Notes: generated by a model not told the origin, from the letters alone. A stretch of DNA of 64,000 bases from Phycomyces blakesleeanus NRRL 1555(-) (GCF_001638985.1 NW_017265137.1:1639054-1703053), one strand, 5' to 3'; counted from the stretch's first letter, positions 1 to 13,662 are shown. Translations and numbers: made by a program.

Positions 1-278
1 TGTTTTAATACCATATAACTTTTTATATTATAGAGAATATTATAATTAAATGGTATTTCTATTTGTAAAGTATAAATTTTACTGGAGAAACCTCTTCACC
101 TATTCGTAGGCAGAATTCAAATACAACTTTAACTGTGTATCTCAACAAAGTAGCAAGTTCTTATTGTTATAGAATCAGTATTACATCTGCCAATCAATCA
201 AATGTTTTTATAAATTGGTCAACGTTGGTATTAAGCTGAATATGTAAATAAACTATTTTTTTATCAAACCCCTGGCAG

Positions 279-2710
279 AGCATCTAGTATCTTATTTTTC
301 TCTGTATTAAAGATATTAAACTTCTCTCTATATAAAAAATCTTTGCTTTTGCTCTTTTTAATCTGAAAATAAGGTTAATCGAGATATTGACAATTGGTTA
401 TGCTGCCTATTAATACTCAAAAGTGTTATACTTCTGATAATACTCGCAGTAATAATCCTGTTTTAATATTATTCAAAAGAAAAAAAGTTTAACTAAAAGC
501 TTTGTATTTTACAAACATATTTTTTATATTTTGTTTTTCTATGAAATACTTAGCTTATACTACATGGTATGAAATAGCTGGTTTATTGGTGCCAATTACA
601 TTTTCTAATAAAAGGATAAAATTCGATCTCTTCAGTAATATTCATTTGTTTGTTGCTTTAATTTTTATTCTTATCTGATTACTATTATTATACAAAGCTC
701 TTGCGAAACTCGGGTTGAGAATATTTGGTATGCTCTGGACTATTATCCCTAAATGTCTGATAGTAATCATTGATTCCCTTGGGAAATCTTGGGACTTTCA
801 ATTATGGTTATAACCTCATTTCAATAAAATTCGACCTGGAATTGAAACTTCCACCACCTATTGTATTGTGGATATCTAGATAAAATATACGTATATTGTG
901 CTGTTTACTTATTGTTTAATATTACCTTGAAATATACTTTGGTTTATTTCCTAGTAATTACTAGGCCCCTTTTTTGTCTGCTTGTACTAGTAAAAGAAAA
1001 GTTAAATTTCTTTTGTGTCCTTGAACAAAAAGTGCACAGACCAGTTTAGAGTAACCTATGAATCGCTGCCATGGAAACTTGTACTCCAGCTTTAAAGTTA
1101 TTGCTTCACCGATCAAGATCATACCCCCCATTACTTCATTACTTTTTTGATTATCTACTTCTTTGCTTTACTTCACAAATTCATTTTCTGTAGCGATTTG
1201 ATTAAATATTATTATCTGTTCTTTCTGCCGTAGAGCAGTTACACAAAGCCAGTAAAAATAATATACAGCTATATCACGTTTGCTCTGACGTGGGTATCTA
1301 AGACTGACAAAAAGCGCAGTCCTAATCTTTAATCTCAGATGCAAAATTTTCTGTTACATATAGAACCCCTCCAACGCGCGTCGTTTGTTTTCTCCTTGAG
1401 CAACAACAGTCCCGGTTTCATAGTGAGGCGTCTCTTGCGACCGTTGCAGGGAGATTCTTCCATGCTACAAGCATCGGAAAGTGAAAGTTGTTACTCGCCA
1501 GCTCAGTTAATTCTGAGAAGTCGTGGGGCATGGTCTCTTTTCTTTTGGAAAGGCTACTGTGTACATCGCATCGCCAATGTGGAATCATGATGCTGGGGGG
1601 AGGGAGGTCTAACCTGTGGTGAGATGTGCTGGCTCTTCACTGCTAACCTGACTGAACTCTTTAACGGCTGACGGTGAAGCTACTGGTAGTCGAATGAGCT
1701 GGACCTTATCACCTAGTGGTAAGTTCTCTGGCGAGTTCGCACCCACATTACTCGGTGACGAGATGTGGGGCTGGATGAACGGGTGCTTTCCGTTGGTTTG
1801 CCACCATTCCAGCACCTCCTTCGCTACCAAGTCAGGTTTACGTCCTGAAGGAGATTGAGCCGCATAATGCGGGGACAAAGAACTTGGTGTCATGCTTTTT
1901 ATTCTTTTACTCCTGTAAAAGAACATTAAGTGAAATTAAATCAAATAGAATAGTTTTTTTATGTATATCTTTAAATAAATAAATAAAGTCTTTTTAACTA
2001 GTATCGTCTCCAATAAAAAAAACACGCTTTTAAACTTTTTTTTTACTTGATTAAAGATGTCAATGCTGTAATTAGGAGGGCTCATTTATAAGAAGAAATT
2101 AATCTAATTGAAAAAAATTTGAAAAGAAATAAAATAATATTTTTATGTTTTGACGTGGTATCGAGAACCGTGGTTAACTTTAGAGGCTGTTACTGTCTAT
2201 AGAGTATATAATGATTAGGTTGTAGTAGTCTTTAAGAAAGCCGATGTCGTGAATTGTATATTATTGAATTTGGCTAATCCCATGGAAATTGTAAAGAGAA
2301 CGTATTGGAATGAGAGAAAGAGAGAAAATGCAAGAAAATGAAGAGAAATGAGAGATGAGGAATAAAGAAATGTGTGTTAGAAAGAGAGGCAGAAAAGGTG
2401 TGGTATGGGTTGAATACACAAGTAAGGTCCTCATTGTATTTACACAGACTGTACCTCAAAAAAAGCTCAATTTGGATGTATTTATGAAACAATCATCATT
2501 ATCTACAAAACTTTTTGTATTAAAGTCTTTAAAGATAATTTGACAGACGTAAAGTATATTGAGTACCAAGGCGTAGATGTCATAAAAGAGGCACATTTGC
2601 ATATTGAATCGTATGAAGTAACATTTCGATAGATTCTTACTATTACAGCTGATCCGTTGATAGAGTTGATTTGTATTTTAGCTTTTGTTTTTTTTTTAGG
2701 TGCAAATACT
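279..2710 (-). mobile_element. 2.43-kb dispersed repeat, copy 1
   Basis: This segment reappears in reverse orientation at 40659-43087. The shared part begins at AGCATCT (279) and ends near GCAAATACT (2710). Sequence outside these points is unrelated between copies, so the unit is discrete and about 2.43 kb long. The outer AT-rich parts differ by roughly 5% by eye plus small indels, while the core at about 1340-1926 differs at only about 6 positions. I see no long terminal repeats, convincing terminal inverted repeats or clear target-site duplication; the ends are only weakly similar (AGCATCT against AGTATTT). I recognise no transposase or reverse transcriptase. It could be a non-autonomous transposon or a segmental duplication of an unknown small gene. 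Strand is given as that of the core ORF. Confidence 0.75.
1418..1926 (-). CDS. Unknown conserved ORFs in repeat core, copy 1
   Basis: Two open frames lie in the conserved core on the minus strand. The upstream ORF (1609-1926) encodes 105 residues rich in Pro, Ser and Lys, with a Trp-Trp pair in the segment EVLEWWQTNGKHPF. An alternative start is Met12. It matches 103 of 105 residues in the other copy. A second short frame (1418-1531) encodes 37 residues beginning MPHDFSELTEL. The two frames are offset and separated by a stop that is present in both copies, so a single protein would need splicing or frameshifting; I found no splice pair with matching phase. No family is recognised. The opposite strand (1339-1590) also carries an 83-codon ORF, so the coding strand is not certain. 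Confidence 0.35.
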
Positions 2711-3730
2711 AAAAAAAACACTGTCAAGATATACACATTTTAAAGATTGTCGTTCATATAAATCACTATCAAAGATTCCATAGTAGTAGCTATTACGGAG
2801 CTTTCTTTCTATTTGATCACATTTTGGAATCCAATTCTCTTGCTTGATTTTAGGATTACAGTCTATAGCATTGAAATCAAACCCGACTTATAGGGATAAC
2901 GAAAGCAAAGCTAAAATGGTGTTTTGATGGCGTGGACTGGGCAGTGATCCAGTATAAAACATATTGTTTGGTAAAATGTACCGAGAATTTTGTATGAATC
3001 TTATTGCATGAATGATATTGGCGTAATATTAACAATAATTGTAGATAAGTAAATATTTTGTGAAATTACACTAAAAATAAGCTTTCTACTGGAAAATATA
3101 GTCTACTTTTTTCTGCAGTGGAAAAAGAAATACTCAGTGGTAAGCACAAAAGTTTATAACCAGGGATTAGGATGTTAAGGTATTTCTGTTGTCAGCTACA
3201 GTAATCATAGTCAAGGGCTATATTAAGTATGTAAAGATAATCCAGGGACAAACTTGAAGTTAACGACAATTTCGACTGTAGATATTCAAGTTCATGGAAA
3301 CGATATATATGCATTTTTATTTATTCTTTTATTTTCATGTATATCAAAGTTTTTTTTTTTTGGAGTCCTATCTCACAGATCAGTAAATATAAAAAACCGG
3401 AAAGCTGACAAAGTGGTGAGAGACAACATAACTAATTATACACTGGTATAAATAATAATGTGAATGTTGCAATAATCCAACAATAGCTTAAATTTTAAAT
3501 CAAATGAAAGTTTATGCTGGAAAGCACAGTTTATAGCAAGAGGTAAATTCAACAGCTTCCGCAAATATCTAAATTTGGTAACTGTCTTTAGGAGTCACGA
3601 TGAGTACTGTTCACCACAATCTCAGACGGAACGAGAAAATGCTGAAACTGGCAGAGAATGGAGAAAGTGATCTCTTGGTTTCATTTACTTTTTTTTGTTC
3701 TTTTTTTTTCCTAAAAAAGAAGTAATCAAC
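2711..3730. other. Intergenic, no gene seen
   Basis: This is AT-rich sequence between the repeat copy and the proline-biosynthesis gene. No ORF with coding character is visible. It holds the promoter and 5' leader of the gene starting at 3731, including a T-rich run just upstream of the start. Confidence 0.6.
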
Positions 3731-5359
3731 ATGTCGGATTCTACTACTGCTATTGCTCGCTCAGCACGTCTTGCTTCCGTTGCCATGCAATCGGTTACTA
3801 ATGAGCAGAAGAATGAAGCTTTGTTGGCAATCAAGAAGTTCTTAATTGACAGACGTCAAGAGATCTTTGAAGCCAACGAAAAAGACAAGAAGGTAGACCG
3901 CAAAAGGAAGGATCATACAAACAATTACTCTGCAGATATTAATGCTAATAATGATATTAATCCGATTATTTTACTAATTCTTTATTTTCATTTTCATTTT
4001 TTTAAAAAAAAAGTTGGCCCAGGAGCAGGTTGCTCTTGGAAAGTTGTCTTCTTCGCTTTTTAAGCGTTTGGATATCTGTCAATCCGACAAGTTCGATACT
4101 ATTGTCTCGGGTGTAAGTGACATTTGCCACTTGCCTGATCCTACAAAAAGGATCACCCTTGCTACCAAGCTTGACAATGATCTGTCACTTTACCGTGTGA
4201 GCGTACCTGTCGGTGTACTGCTGACAATTTTTGAGGCTCGCCCTGAGGTTGTTGTCAACATTTCTTGTCTGGCACTCAAATCTGGAAATGCTGTGATTCT
4301 CAAAGGCGGTAAGGAAGCCCTTCACACAAATGCTGTTTTGGCCAAGGTCATTCAGGATGCCCTTTCCCATTCCAGCGTTCCCCGCGAAGCAGTTCAGATT
4401 GTCGAGACACGTGAGGATATCGATGCCTTATTGGACCTTGACCGTTACATTGACCTGGTTGTTCCCAGAGGAAGCAACAGTCTGGTGAAATATATCCAGA
4501 ACCACACCAGGTAAATATCTACGGGTTATTGTGCTACTTTGAACGAGAGAATTCATCCATGCTTGCGTTTGTATATGCGTGATAAATAGAATCCCTGTCT
4601 TGGGACATGCTGATGGTATCTGCTCTGTCTTTATCGATGAAGAGGCTGATATGAACAAGGCTACAAGAATTGTAGTAGATGCCAAGGTAAGATTATATAT
4701 GTGTTAGTGTGCTGGGCCTAGATACTTTTGGATAAGTTATTGATAAATCAGTAAATATTGCACAGACCAATTACCCTGCTGCTTGTAATTCTGCTGAGAC
4801 TCTTTTGGTTCACGCTTCTTGGTTGGCTTCTGGTAAATTCACTGTACTGGCTACTGCCTTGTTGAAGGCCGGTATCCAGTTGAGATGCAATCCTGACATC
4901 CTTGCTGCCCTTGATGGTCTTAAGGCTGAGTTCGGCGCCCAGATTCAGGCTGCCACACCTGAAGACTTTGACACCGAATTCTTAGATACCATTTTGGCTG
5001 TCAAGTCTGTCAAGGATGTCCATGAAGCCATTGCCCACATCAATGATCATGGCTCAAAGCACACTGACTGTATTGTAACCGAGAACAAACCTAGAGCTGA
5101 GTTGTTCATGACACAGGTTGACGCTGCTGGGTGTTACTGGAATGCAAGCACTCGCTTTGCTGATGGTTTCCGTTATGGTTTTGGAGCCGAAGTTGGTGTC
5201 TCTACCAACAAGACTCATGCCCGTGGCCCCGTAGGTCTGGAAGGTTTGGTGATATACAAGTACCGTGTCCATGGTAATGGTAATGTTGCTGGTGAATATG
5301 GTACTGGCCAGAAGCAGTATCTTCATACTCCCATTTCTCCTGAAAACTACGAAATCTAA
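3731..5359 (+). CDS. PRO2: Gamma-glutamyl phosphate reductase (proline biosynthesis)
   Basis: This enzyme reduces gamma-glutamyl phosphate to glutamate-5-semialdehyde with NADPH, the second step of proline synthesis in the cytosol. Four exons join in frame: 3731-3892, 4014-4510, 4590-4686 and 4766-5359, giving 449 residues, the usual ProA length. The start is the ATG in AACATGTCGG, which opens a normal ProA N-terminus. An earlier in-frame ATG at 3695 lies in T-rich leader. Family landmarks are the conserved region [20 protein letters not shown], the [16 protein letters not shown] segment, and the active-site cysteine in [13 protein letters not shown] at the start of exon 4. All introns are GT-AG, and intron 1 has a CTAAT-type branch site before an A-rich acceptor. 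No defects are seen. Confidence 0.95.
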
Positions 5360-5626
5360 AACAGTAAATCCTTAAGCGCTATATATTTTCTGATTCTCCT
5401 GTAACCTTATATATATTGGAAAATTAGTATTATGCTTGCTTTTATTTTATTTTTCAATTTCATTTGATATATATATATAAATATAAATTTGTAAAAAAAA
5501 TGAATTGAATTGAATTGGAATGAATATACGTGATATTATATGTATTCATATTTGTGTGTATGGGAAGGTGGGTGGATGTGGTATGTTAGTATAAGAAATA
5601 ATATTTGAGGAGATTTCGTGGGAGAA

Positions 5627-8600
5627 TTAGGCGTAACGATGCAAGGGGGAAAGAGTGTTGGCTCGACTATGATATGTGTGGTGGCTGGATTCACTGTGGT
5701 CTGATAATGAAGCCTGAGAAGCTGTCTCGTTGGGCCAGTCTACAAACAGACCTTCTTCATACTTCTCCCACGAAAGAGTTGGAATACTTGATGGGTCAAA
5801 GGTACCTTCGTCTGCTGCAACTACTACCACAACACCTTTGTCACCGACTACTACGCGAGTATTTCCCCATGAAAAATCATCAAAATGCCAATAAGCATAA
5901 ATAGGGATGTAGAACGAAAAGACCGGAATAGCAAAGATCGAGACAATCATCCAGATCATATGCTCCCATTTGCGATGTAGAATGAATATAACTGCTTGGA
6001 GTCCATAAACACCCGCGATAGTAATCATAGACATGACCGGTACACCATCAGTAGAGGTTACCAATGAGTAGATCAGGTAAATCAAGTATCCGACGATTGC
6101 TGGCTGAACAAGCGTGCTCACAAGATCTAGCATAACCACAAATCGCATAGAGAAGCAGCAGAAACCACACAGCTGGGGTAAGAATACAAGCTCTCCAAGG
6201 TTATGGATAGTAGAGTTGATCCACCGACGACGCTGGGACAGCAGTACCGACCATTGATCTGGTGCATTTGTAGCGCATTGGGCGTCTGGAATAAACTTGG
6301 TTTTGTAATTTGGAAAGTGCTTCAGAATGAGGGTTGTCAGGTACCGATCCTCGCCAAGGTGCAGTAGATTCTTCATATGTAAGGTATCAACCTTATTAAT
6401 TTGATAATCCTCGATAACTTGGTTTGAAATCAGGAGTGGCTGGTTTTTTGAGGGTGAGCGCACCCGGTACATGCAGAAGCAACCTGGCAAGCATGTAACA
6501 GATCCAAAGAGGGACTCGAATGCCTTGATCATGTAATGCGAAATAAAGTACTCGTATACTTGAATCATAGTAACCCATGTATCCTTCTCATTGGATAACA
6601 CCGTCTCTCCACACAAACCAATGATTTTGGAATCATGTACAAACGATGATACCATTCGGTTTAACCCATCCGGAAGAACCTCTGTGTCTGCGTCTACCAT
6701 CAGTACGAATTCATAAAATGCTGGGTTTACACCAATTACGTTTTTTATCTGATGGAAAATCTCGAGCTCCATAGGTGTCATTGGTGCATTAAAATGAACC
6801 TTGTTCAGGAACCGCATCAATATCAACTGTGAGTCTCGTTTACCACGATTGCCTGGTTTTTGCCGCTCACTTGGTTTGCCAACTTTAGAAATCACAATGT
6901 AAGGCACTACATGACCGGAGCACTCGTACAGTCCGGAATACACCTTGGCCATATTGTGCTGCTTCTGGCCCTCACCAATTGATAAGAATGAAAGTGCCTC
7001 GGGGTCTATAGTAGAATCGACACCAAGAATGTCTAGAACAATACGAGGGGTGGGGCGGTCGTTACCGCCACCAATAATCATACCGTCGCAAATTATAAAC
7101 AGTAATTTACGTTTATCGTCGTATTTTAGAGCCGCAATTGAATCAATCGTTTTCTTGAGGGACTCTTCGTCTTCAGTGTAACAAGGCACCTGGCACACAA
7201 TAAATTTGTCATGGTTTTCGGGTTCTCGCATCGTACCAAATTGAAGAGCTGCAAGGAACTTAAATACGATAACCAGGCAAAGAAATATTGTTACAATCAA
7301 AAGCAAGTATTCCGAGAATATACATCTAATTGAGTTGCGTTGATCGACAGTTCCGACGTAAAACAAATTTCTAAGACAGACTTCTTGACGCTGGCGAACG
7401 TCCGGATCAAGTGGTAGGACATTCCAGTAGTTTGTGATATCGGTACCTGACTTTTGTCGGAAAAGATTAACGACAGTATCCGACATGAAATTCAGATCCA
7501 CATTAGCCGGCATTGGTTGTCCATCTGGAACTTGAATTCTTCGACTTCCCATAATATAATACGTCAAGTCATACACATTGTTGTTCAGGATTGCCCAGTT
7601 CCGTGTTGCCCGCATTCCACCCAGACTAACCGGATTCGTAGCTTGTAGTACTACATCTTTACTTACAAATCCCATGGTACCAATTTTGTAATTCCTTCGC
7701 AGGTACACCATTTTCTCAAAATACCAATCTGGCCGAAAATCGCCGCTCCAGGCACGAAAGTCATGGTATTTTGCATTTGTGTCGGTCAAGTTGACGTGAA
7801 AGTCCATCGAGATCCAATCAGAAAGGGCACCATTTACGCCCTCGCACAAAGAAGAAACTTGGACCGGAAAGAGATCGCTTACGTCTGTTCCAGCATAGGC
7901 CAGTACAGATTGAGTAGATATAACGTCTGAAGCCCAGTGGTGAGGGGCAAATTTTGTCAGATCAAACACTTCGCCGTGGATAGCAACGTAGGCGCTCTTC
8001 TTGGTGTTGTGTGCCTGAAGTTCGGACTGTGAAAATACATCTTGATGTGGACAGACAAGTTTTCCAAAGAAAACCAAGAACCATATAATAAAACCCGACA
8101 TCAAGAAGATAATCATACACAAGGTGAGTTTCTCGCGCCAAGCCAAGCGCACGTCGGCACGTTTCATACGGCCACACCACTGTAAGCATGGAGATGGCAC
8201 CCACCAGGTCATGGCCCATACAAACCACACCCATCGTTTGCGAACTACAGAGACTTGTTCTGCCTCCTGAGGACTGCTGCCATTTCCAGTCTCACCGTTA
8301 CCATTGCCGCCAGTGCCCGCAACTCCCAATCCGGCATTTGCTCCTCCTCCTCCACCACCACCACCAGTACCATTTCCTCCACCTCCTCCACCAATCATCC
8401 CATTTACGCCGTTTAATGCACCATCCATTCCACCCAAAGGCAACACATCATGAAGACCTGAAAGTACGTTTTTCTCGGCGTCGTCCTGAGGGTTAGAGTC
8501 GGTAGGAATAGCCGTTTCTTCGGATGCAAAAGATTGGTTGTCAGTACGATCGCTCAAAGGCTCAAGCTGTCTTGAAAGCTGTGGATGATTAGGTGGACTG

Positions 8601-11100
8601 CGTCGATCTACAGCAGAATCTTCAGAAAGTGAGGTTAATAGATCTCCGGAACTATATGAAACTCGTGAAAGGGCATCAGCGCTCATGTCCCGCCGAATAG
8701 CTGGGTATGATAAGCTAGATTTGTTTTGTCGCTGTTGGTCTTTTTCAAGCGTCCGCACACCATCTTCCAAATGGCGCCAAACGGATTCTGATAAGAATAT
8801 CTATTAGCGAGAAACATATATAACAGAATAAAGAAAATAAAACATTAGACTTTTTTTTTTAAAAGAAAAAAGAAAGAAAGAAACGAAATGAAACGGAAAA
8901 ATAAACTAAAGCAATGTTTGTTTTTTATATAAATATAGTGTACACATCTTCTTTACCTTGCTGTGGCCAATTGCTACTTGGCTGGTAGACCAACCAAGCA
9001 TAACTGCAGCTGTTTCGCATTGGGTACGATAGGGACCTTTGATGCCAATGCATTGGAGAGCATCTGTGTACCGTTGACAAAACACCTCATGTTCGAATCC
9101 AATCGTATAATTTTGAACAAGACGTTCAGTAAGCGACGTTACTCCATGAGCACGCAACTGGTGCCGAACACGTGCTGTATCAAATACATTTGGAGTGTTT
9201 GAATCGTTGGGCTGAATGCAAAGAACAGACCACACACAGGTGCTTTCCATACTCCGTGTCAAGTCGTCAACAGTTGTTTGCAATTGGCCTAGAACAGTGC
9301 CTTCGTTCTCTTGCCTAGAAGCTTCGTTTGTAGTAGAGTGTTTGACTCTTGTGGATGAAGATCGCTGTGGGTACATGCCGGTGTTGAGAGTCTGATCTTC
9401 AAAAAGACGAGCAACAAACGCATTCTGAGAACCCGGGCTGTCCAAACTTGCGCGAAACAAACCGACAAAATCAGAATTCATGACCTCTCGGTTGTCTTCA
9501 AGGAACTGTTGAGGGTGGTATGCAACAGCACCATGGTAGTGCTGGATTACAAATGATCGGCTTGGTTCGTTAACAACTCGAAATAGGTCGGATTGTTGGT
9601 GTTGTTTGGCCAGGATCTCCCATAGACTGTCGGTGCGATTGGGAAATCGTCGGGTTGAGTGTGCCTGGATGATATCTACAAGACCCAGGCGTGGGCGGAC
9701 CAGCAAGTCGAGACAAGCACTTTGGTTTACTGGTTCGGGACCATCAATGCCTTCACGGCTGTACTCAATCGGCTCTGTTTCGTAGATACGACGTAAAAAT
9801 ACCTGTTGAAGGCGCTCGGTTGCGTAATTGAGACAGAAACTGTGAAATGTGCCATCTGACTGATGGTGTGAAATAGGAAATACTCCAAGCGTGCTGTGTG
9901 CTGCAGAATCATTGTTGAGTTTTGTGTTCATGGCATCGACGAGCCAATCAAATAGCCGGCCATATATTGTCATTGCCAAGCAATCTCGCTGTTCTGCTGC
10001 CTGGTGGGCATTTAGTAGGATTGTTGTCAGGTCGTTCTTGACCCACTGAGTCTTGTAGGTCAATACATTCTCGAGTGCGCGTGCATCTACGCCAAGTAAA
10101 TCTGCGCAGAGAGTAAGGATGTCGATGTTCTTGGCGTGTGCGGTTTCTTGTTGGACATCATCTACAAACTGAAGGTTTCCCAGGTGTAGGATGGCTGCTA
10201 CTACTTGCATAATCTTAAGATACTGTCTTTTTCCCCAGCCCAGTGCACGGCAGGCTGCTTTGAAGTTTGTATAGTGCTGTTCTGCATCTGGAAAGACCAA
10301 CATGGTCTGAGACATACGGTGTAGATATGCGAACTGGCTTGGGTCCAGTACACGCCAGAGATGTCTGTCCTGGGCTGAGCAATGAAAGACTGCCAAAAAT
10401 ACGTGGAATAAATGGTCTCCTGGAGAGGTACACCTCAAGAGGTTCTTATCGAGGAGGTAGGTCTTGAGACGACATCCGATCATTTTTCCGCGTGCATTGA
10501 ATTGAATTTCGGTGTATTTCTCGACTCGGCTTGCATTTGGATTGGCAGTTGTACGACAATGACCAAAGAACTCTATGATCTGACGGGCTTCGAGGAGAGG
10601 CAGGGATCGTTTTTCTTTTTTGAAGCTGCTGAGATTTATCAGATGTTGTAAGATCAGATGCTCTTGTTCTGTTTTTCCACTATTTGGCTCGCCACTACAA
10701 AATTAGTAAATATATATAAATATAAGTATATGAGGTGAGGTTTGATAGAGTGAATAATTGAACCAGAAAGAGGGATTTTTTTGTGTTTTAATTATATAGT
10801 TTACCTGAGGAGTATGGATTGGTCGATCCCTGTACGTCGCATATGGAAGTAAGCCTGATTGGTGAGTTGGAAAACGTGTGGCGGGAGACTGTGTTCAGCA
10901 GTGTCTTTGTATTCTGTCACATAATCGGCCGTAAAGCTGGATTTGTACGAATTGATGGCCACGAGGGCAATGTCACTAATGCGTGTGTAGTAAATGTCAT
11001 TGTCAAACCGGATCTTCAATGTGCTGATTAAGGTGTCCTGATTGATCGGATGGACCAATGTGAGATCCCAAACATTTTGTCCTTTTGTTCTTGATTTCAT
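5627..11100 (-). CDS. Chitin synthase with N-terminal myosin-like motor (class V/VII type)
   Basis: This is a polytopic plasma-membrane enzyme that polymerises UDP-GlcNAc into chitin, fused to a myosin-like head. Three exons join in frame: 11100-10805, 10694-8957 and 8800-5627, giving 1735 residues. The motor-like part covers about residues 30-690, with a P-loop GEPNSGKT (100-107) that replaces the usual GESGxGKT and a switch-I-like NPNASR near 158. A Ser-rich linker and a Gly-rich stretch (about 810-850) follow. After a first membrane segment (about 905-925) comes a cytochrome-b5-like region (about 930-1000). The catalytic domain shows DAD near 1381-1383, QRRRW (1534-1538) and WGNTR (about 1656). 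The tail after WGNTR is only about 75 residues and I see no DEK-type C-terminal domain, which many class V enzymes have. Both introns are GT-AG. Confidence 0.95.
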
Positions 11101-11313
11101 GACCAGACGAAATCACCAAGAAGCATTCAAAAATTGATATCCAAGAAAAAGATCAAATCAAATATCAAATACCAAAATAAAAAGTAAAAAGAACAACAAC
11201 AATAATAATAGTATGAGAATGCAACGAGTCAAGACGGAATGAAAGAATAACCAAAGGGATTAATGACAAACTTGTGTTTATCTTTAAATGGGTTGGACCA
11301 CTTCAAAAGGACA

Positions 11314-11350
<37 letters not shown>

Positions 11351-11360
11351 CTACCTATCT
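11314..11360. repeat. (TC)n-(TATC)n microsatellite
   Basis: A TC dinucleotide run passes directly into TATC tetranucleotides. It lies about 210 bp upstream of the chitin synthase start. Confidence 0.85.
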
Positions 11361-11906
11361 TTATTAGAGAGAGAAAAAAGGGGGTGTGAAGGGGAGGTGA
11401 GGTGAGGTGAAGGAGGGAGCATACTAAACAAGGGTGAATTCTACCCAAGACAAGAATTTTTATTTGTTTTATTTGGATGTAGAATAAAGAAGAGTTCAGC
11501 ACGTTTCTTAGTAGTTCTGGTACCTTGCAAGATCCCCTATTTTACTCTATATACTTCTTATATATAAAGATATATGTATATAAGAAAAGCCAACTATTGG
11601 ATCAATTCAGACTTTGCAGCCTTGATTCCCTGTTTTTCTCTCTCTCTCTCTGTTGCTGTGGATATCTTTAAATTCTTTATGATTATTACCATTAGAATTA
11701 GAATTAGAATTGGAATTATATTTAGTAGTGATATTAGTGATATTCTTAATTAATAAAGGTATAAATAAATATGAGTATAAAAGAAAAAGAAAGAAAGAAA
11801 GAAAAGGCTGGATCACTTTGAATTTAGTCCAAGATGTCTAAAGATATTAAGGGCTGTAATGGAAGGGGAGGTTTTATAAAGAGATAGATGTATAAAAATA
11901 ATAATA

Positions 11907-12048
11907 GACTGACAGGCTGACAGGCTGACAGTCGGGATAACTTGACTGGCCATTTGGCTGACTGGCTGACTCACTAACTAATTGACTGAGTAGCCGGCTG
12001 ATTGACTGGTTGGTTGGTTGGCTAACTGAATGGCTAACTGACAGTCAG
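11907..12048. repeat. Degenerate tetranucleotide array (CTGA/CTGG/TTGG)
   Basis: About 140 bp is built from drifting four-base units: GGCTGACA repeats first, then TGACTGGC, then TTGGTTGG. It is non-coding in all frames. Confidence 0.7.
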
Positions 12049-13662
12049 AGATAGGTAAAGATAAAGCTACATATACAGATAGAAATAAAATAAAGTAAAA
12101 GAAGGGGTAAAGGAGGAAAGAGGGGTTTGATATATAGCTTCTCTATTATTGTTTGTAGCATTCAAATGTTGGCTGTGACAATGGTGGCAATATTGATTAG
12201 AAAGAGGGCAGTGACTTACTCATATAGAACTGGCAAATATACAATTGAATTATTGGGTACCTTTTTGAAAATTCTTCTTTTTTTTTAAAAAAATTGAATT
12301 GAATCCAGACTCGCGTATTTAAATCCCAGGTGAATTTTTATCCAATAGGAGAATTGTGTTTGAACATTATCATGTTAGTGTTTTGGGGCGCATAAGCATG
12401 ACAGTTGAGCAGCATTTATCAGTCGTTGTAGTCTACTTTGGCTGTAAAAGATGCCTTTCGTTTGGTTTGTACACACTTTTCTTATTTGGATTTTAACGGA
12501 AAATCATTTGTTTTCCGACAATCGTACATACAATAATATTTTTTTATCGGATCTGAGTTACATAAAATTTTTAATTCGATTGCCTAATCTGAGAGGCTTT
12601 AAGCGACATACATAAATTATGTAAATGAGCTCATGAAATAACAATTATATAAGTAAAAAAAAAAACGAAAAGAAAGTTAATTAAACGGTAAATGATAATA
12701 ATATAAAAGAATATTAACATAAATAATTATTAGCAGCATTTACTATGTACTTCCAGTTTAAGTCTAGGGCCAATTACGAATTATGAATTAAAAATTATCC
12801 TTTATACTTATAAAGCATCGTCCAAATTTCTTCTTCTTCTTCTTCTTTTTCTTTTCTTTTACTTTCTTTGATGTCTATATAACAATAATGTATACAAACA
12901 AAAGTAGATATAAAGAGACACAGATAAAGAGCCGGATAATTATTCGATACACCCTGACATCGTGGCGCCATTCTATTACTTGACTTGTGTGGTTCTTGTA
13001 AACCACAGAAGATCACACAAAACTGTTTCTTACCAATGCCACAAGTACAAACACGAATAAGGACACCAAAAAGAATAATAATATATAATATTATATTATG
13101 AATCATCCTACAAATTTGCATTATGTGTGTAATTAAATAGCCTTGCCAACAAAAATTATAGGTAAATAAAAGCATCTGTAGTCTAATGGTTGTCTTAAAT
13201 ATCCATATAATCTTATTGTGTCGTAAAATGGATAAACTAAAGAACTAAAGAACTAAAGACAGACAGCGAAATAGGGAGAGCTGTTTAAAGAAAGAAAAAA
13301 GTATTGTAGTACAAGCAAAAATATTCATCAATTTTTTCCTGTTGTGGGTGGAATAGAGTAGTACATGTGATTGTAAAGAATAAAGAGTAGAAAAAGAATA
13401 AAGAATAAAACAAAAACAAAAGGGTTATCATAAAAGCAGTGTAGCCTTGAGCTACATGTTTTCTTACTATTTTTCCTTCTTAAATAAAATAGAATAAAAA
13501 GCTAATAGATAATTTTAGACCAAAAAAAAAATATAGCATGAAGCGGAATAGTTCAGATTGATTGAGAAGACCGAGGCTGGAACACACAGACGATGGATAG
13601 GCTACACATAACACACAACACACAATGTGTACACAAGCACACACACACATACACATACACAC

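Noticed and set aside
1339..1590. 83-codon plus ORF in repeat copy 1 (and its mirror 41782-42033)
   Set aside because: It is antisense to the shared core frames; conservation of the DNA explains its conservation. It cannot be fully excluded and is mentioned under the repeat.
2274..2543. Overlapping ORFs on both strands conserved between repeat copies (mirror at 40826-41089)
   Set aside because: Amino-acid divergence between copies tracks the general ~5% DNA divergence or exceeds it, and composition is low-complexity, so selection is not indicated.
279..2710. Terminal inverted repeats on the 2.43-kb repeat
   Set aside because: The ends AGCATCT and AGTATTT match at only 5 of 7 positions and no target duplication is consistent between copies, so a DNA-transposon class is not claimed.
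12795..13175. 126-codon minus ORF
   Set aside because: Ends in a CTT-repeat translation and has AT-rich, biased composition without any recognisable motif.
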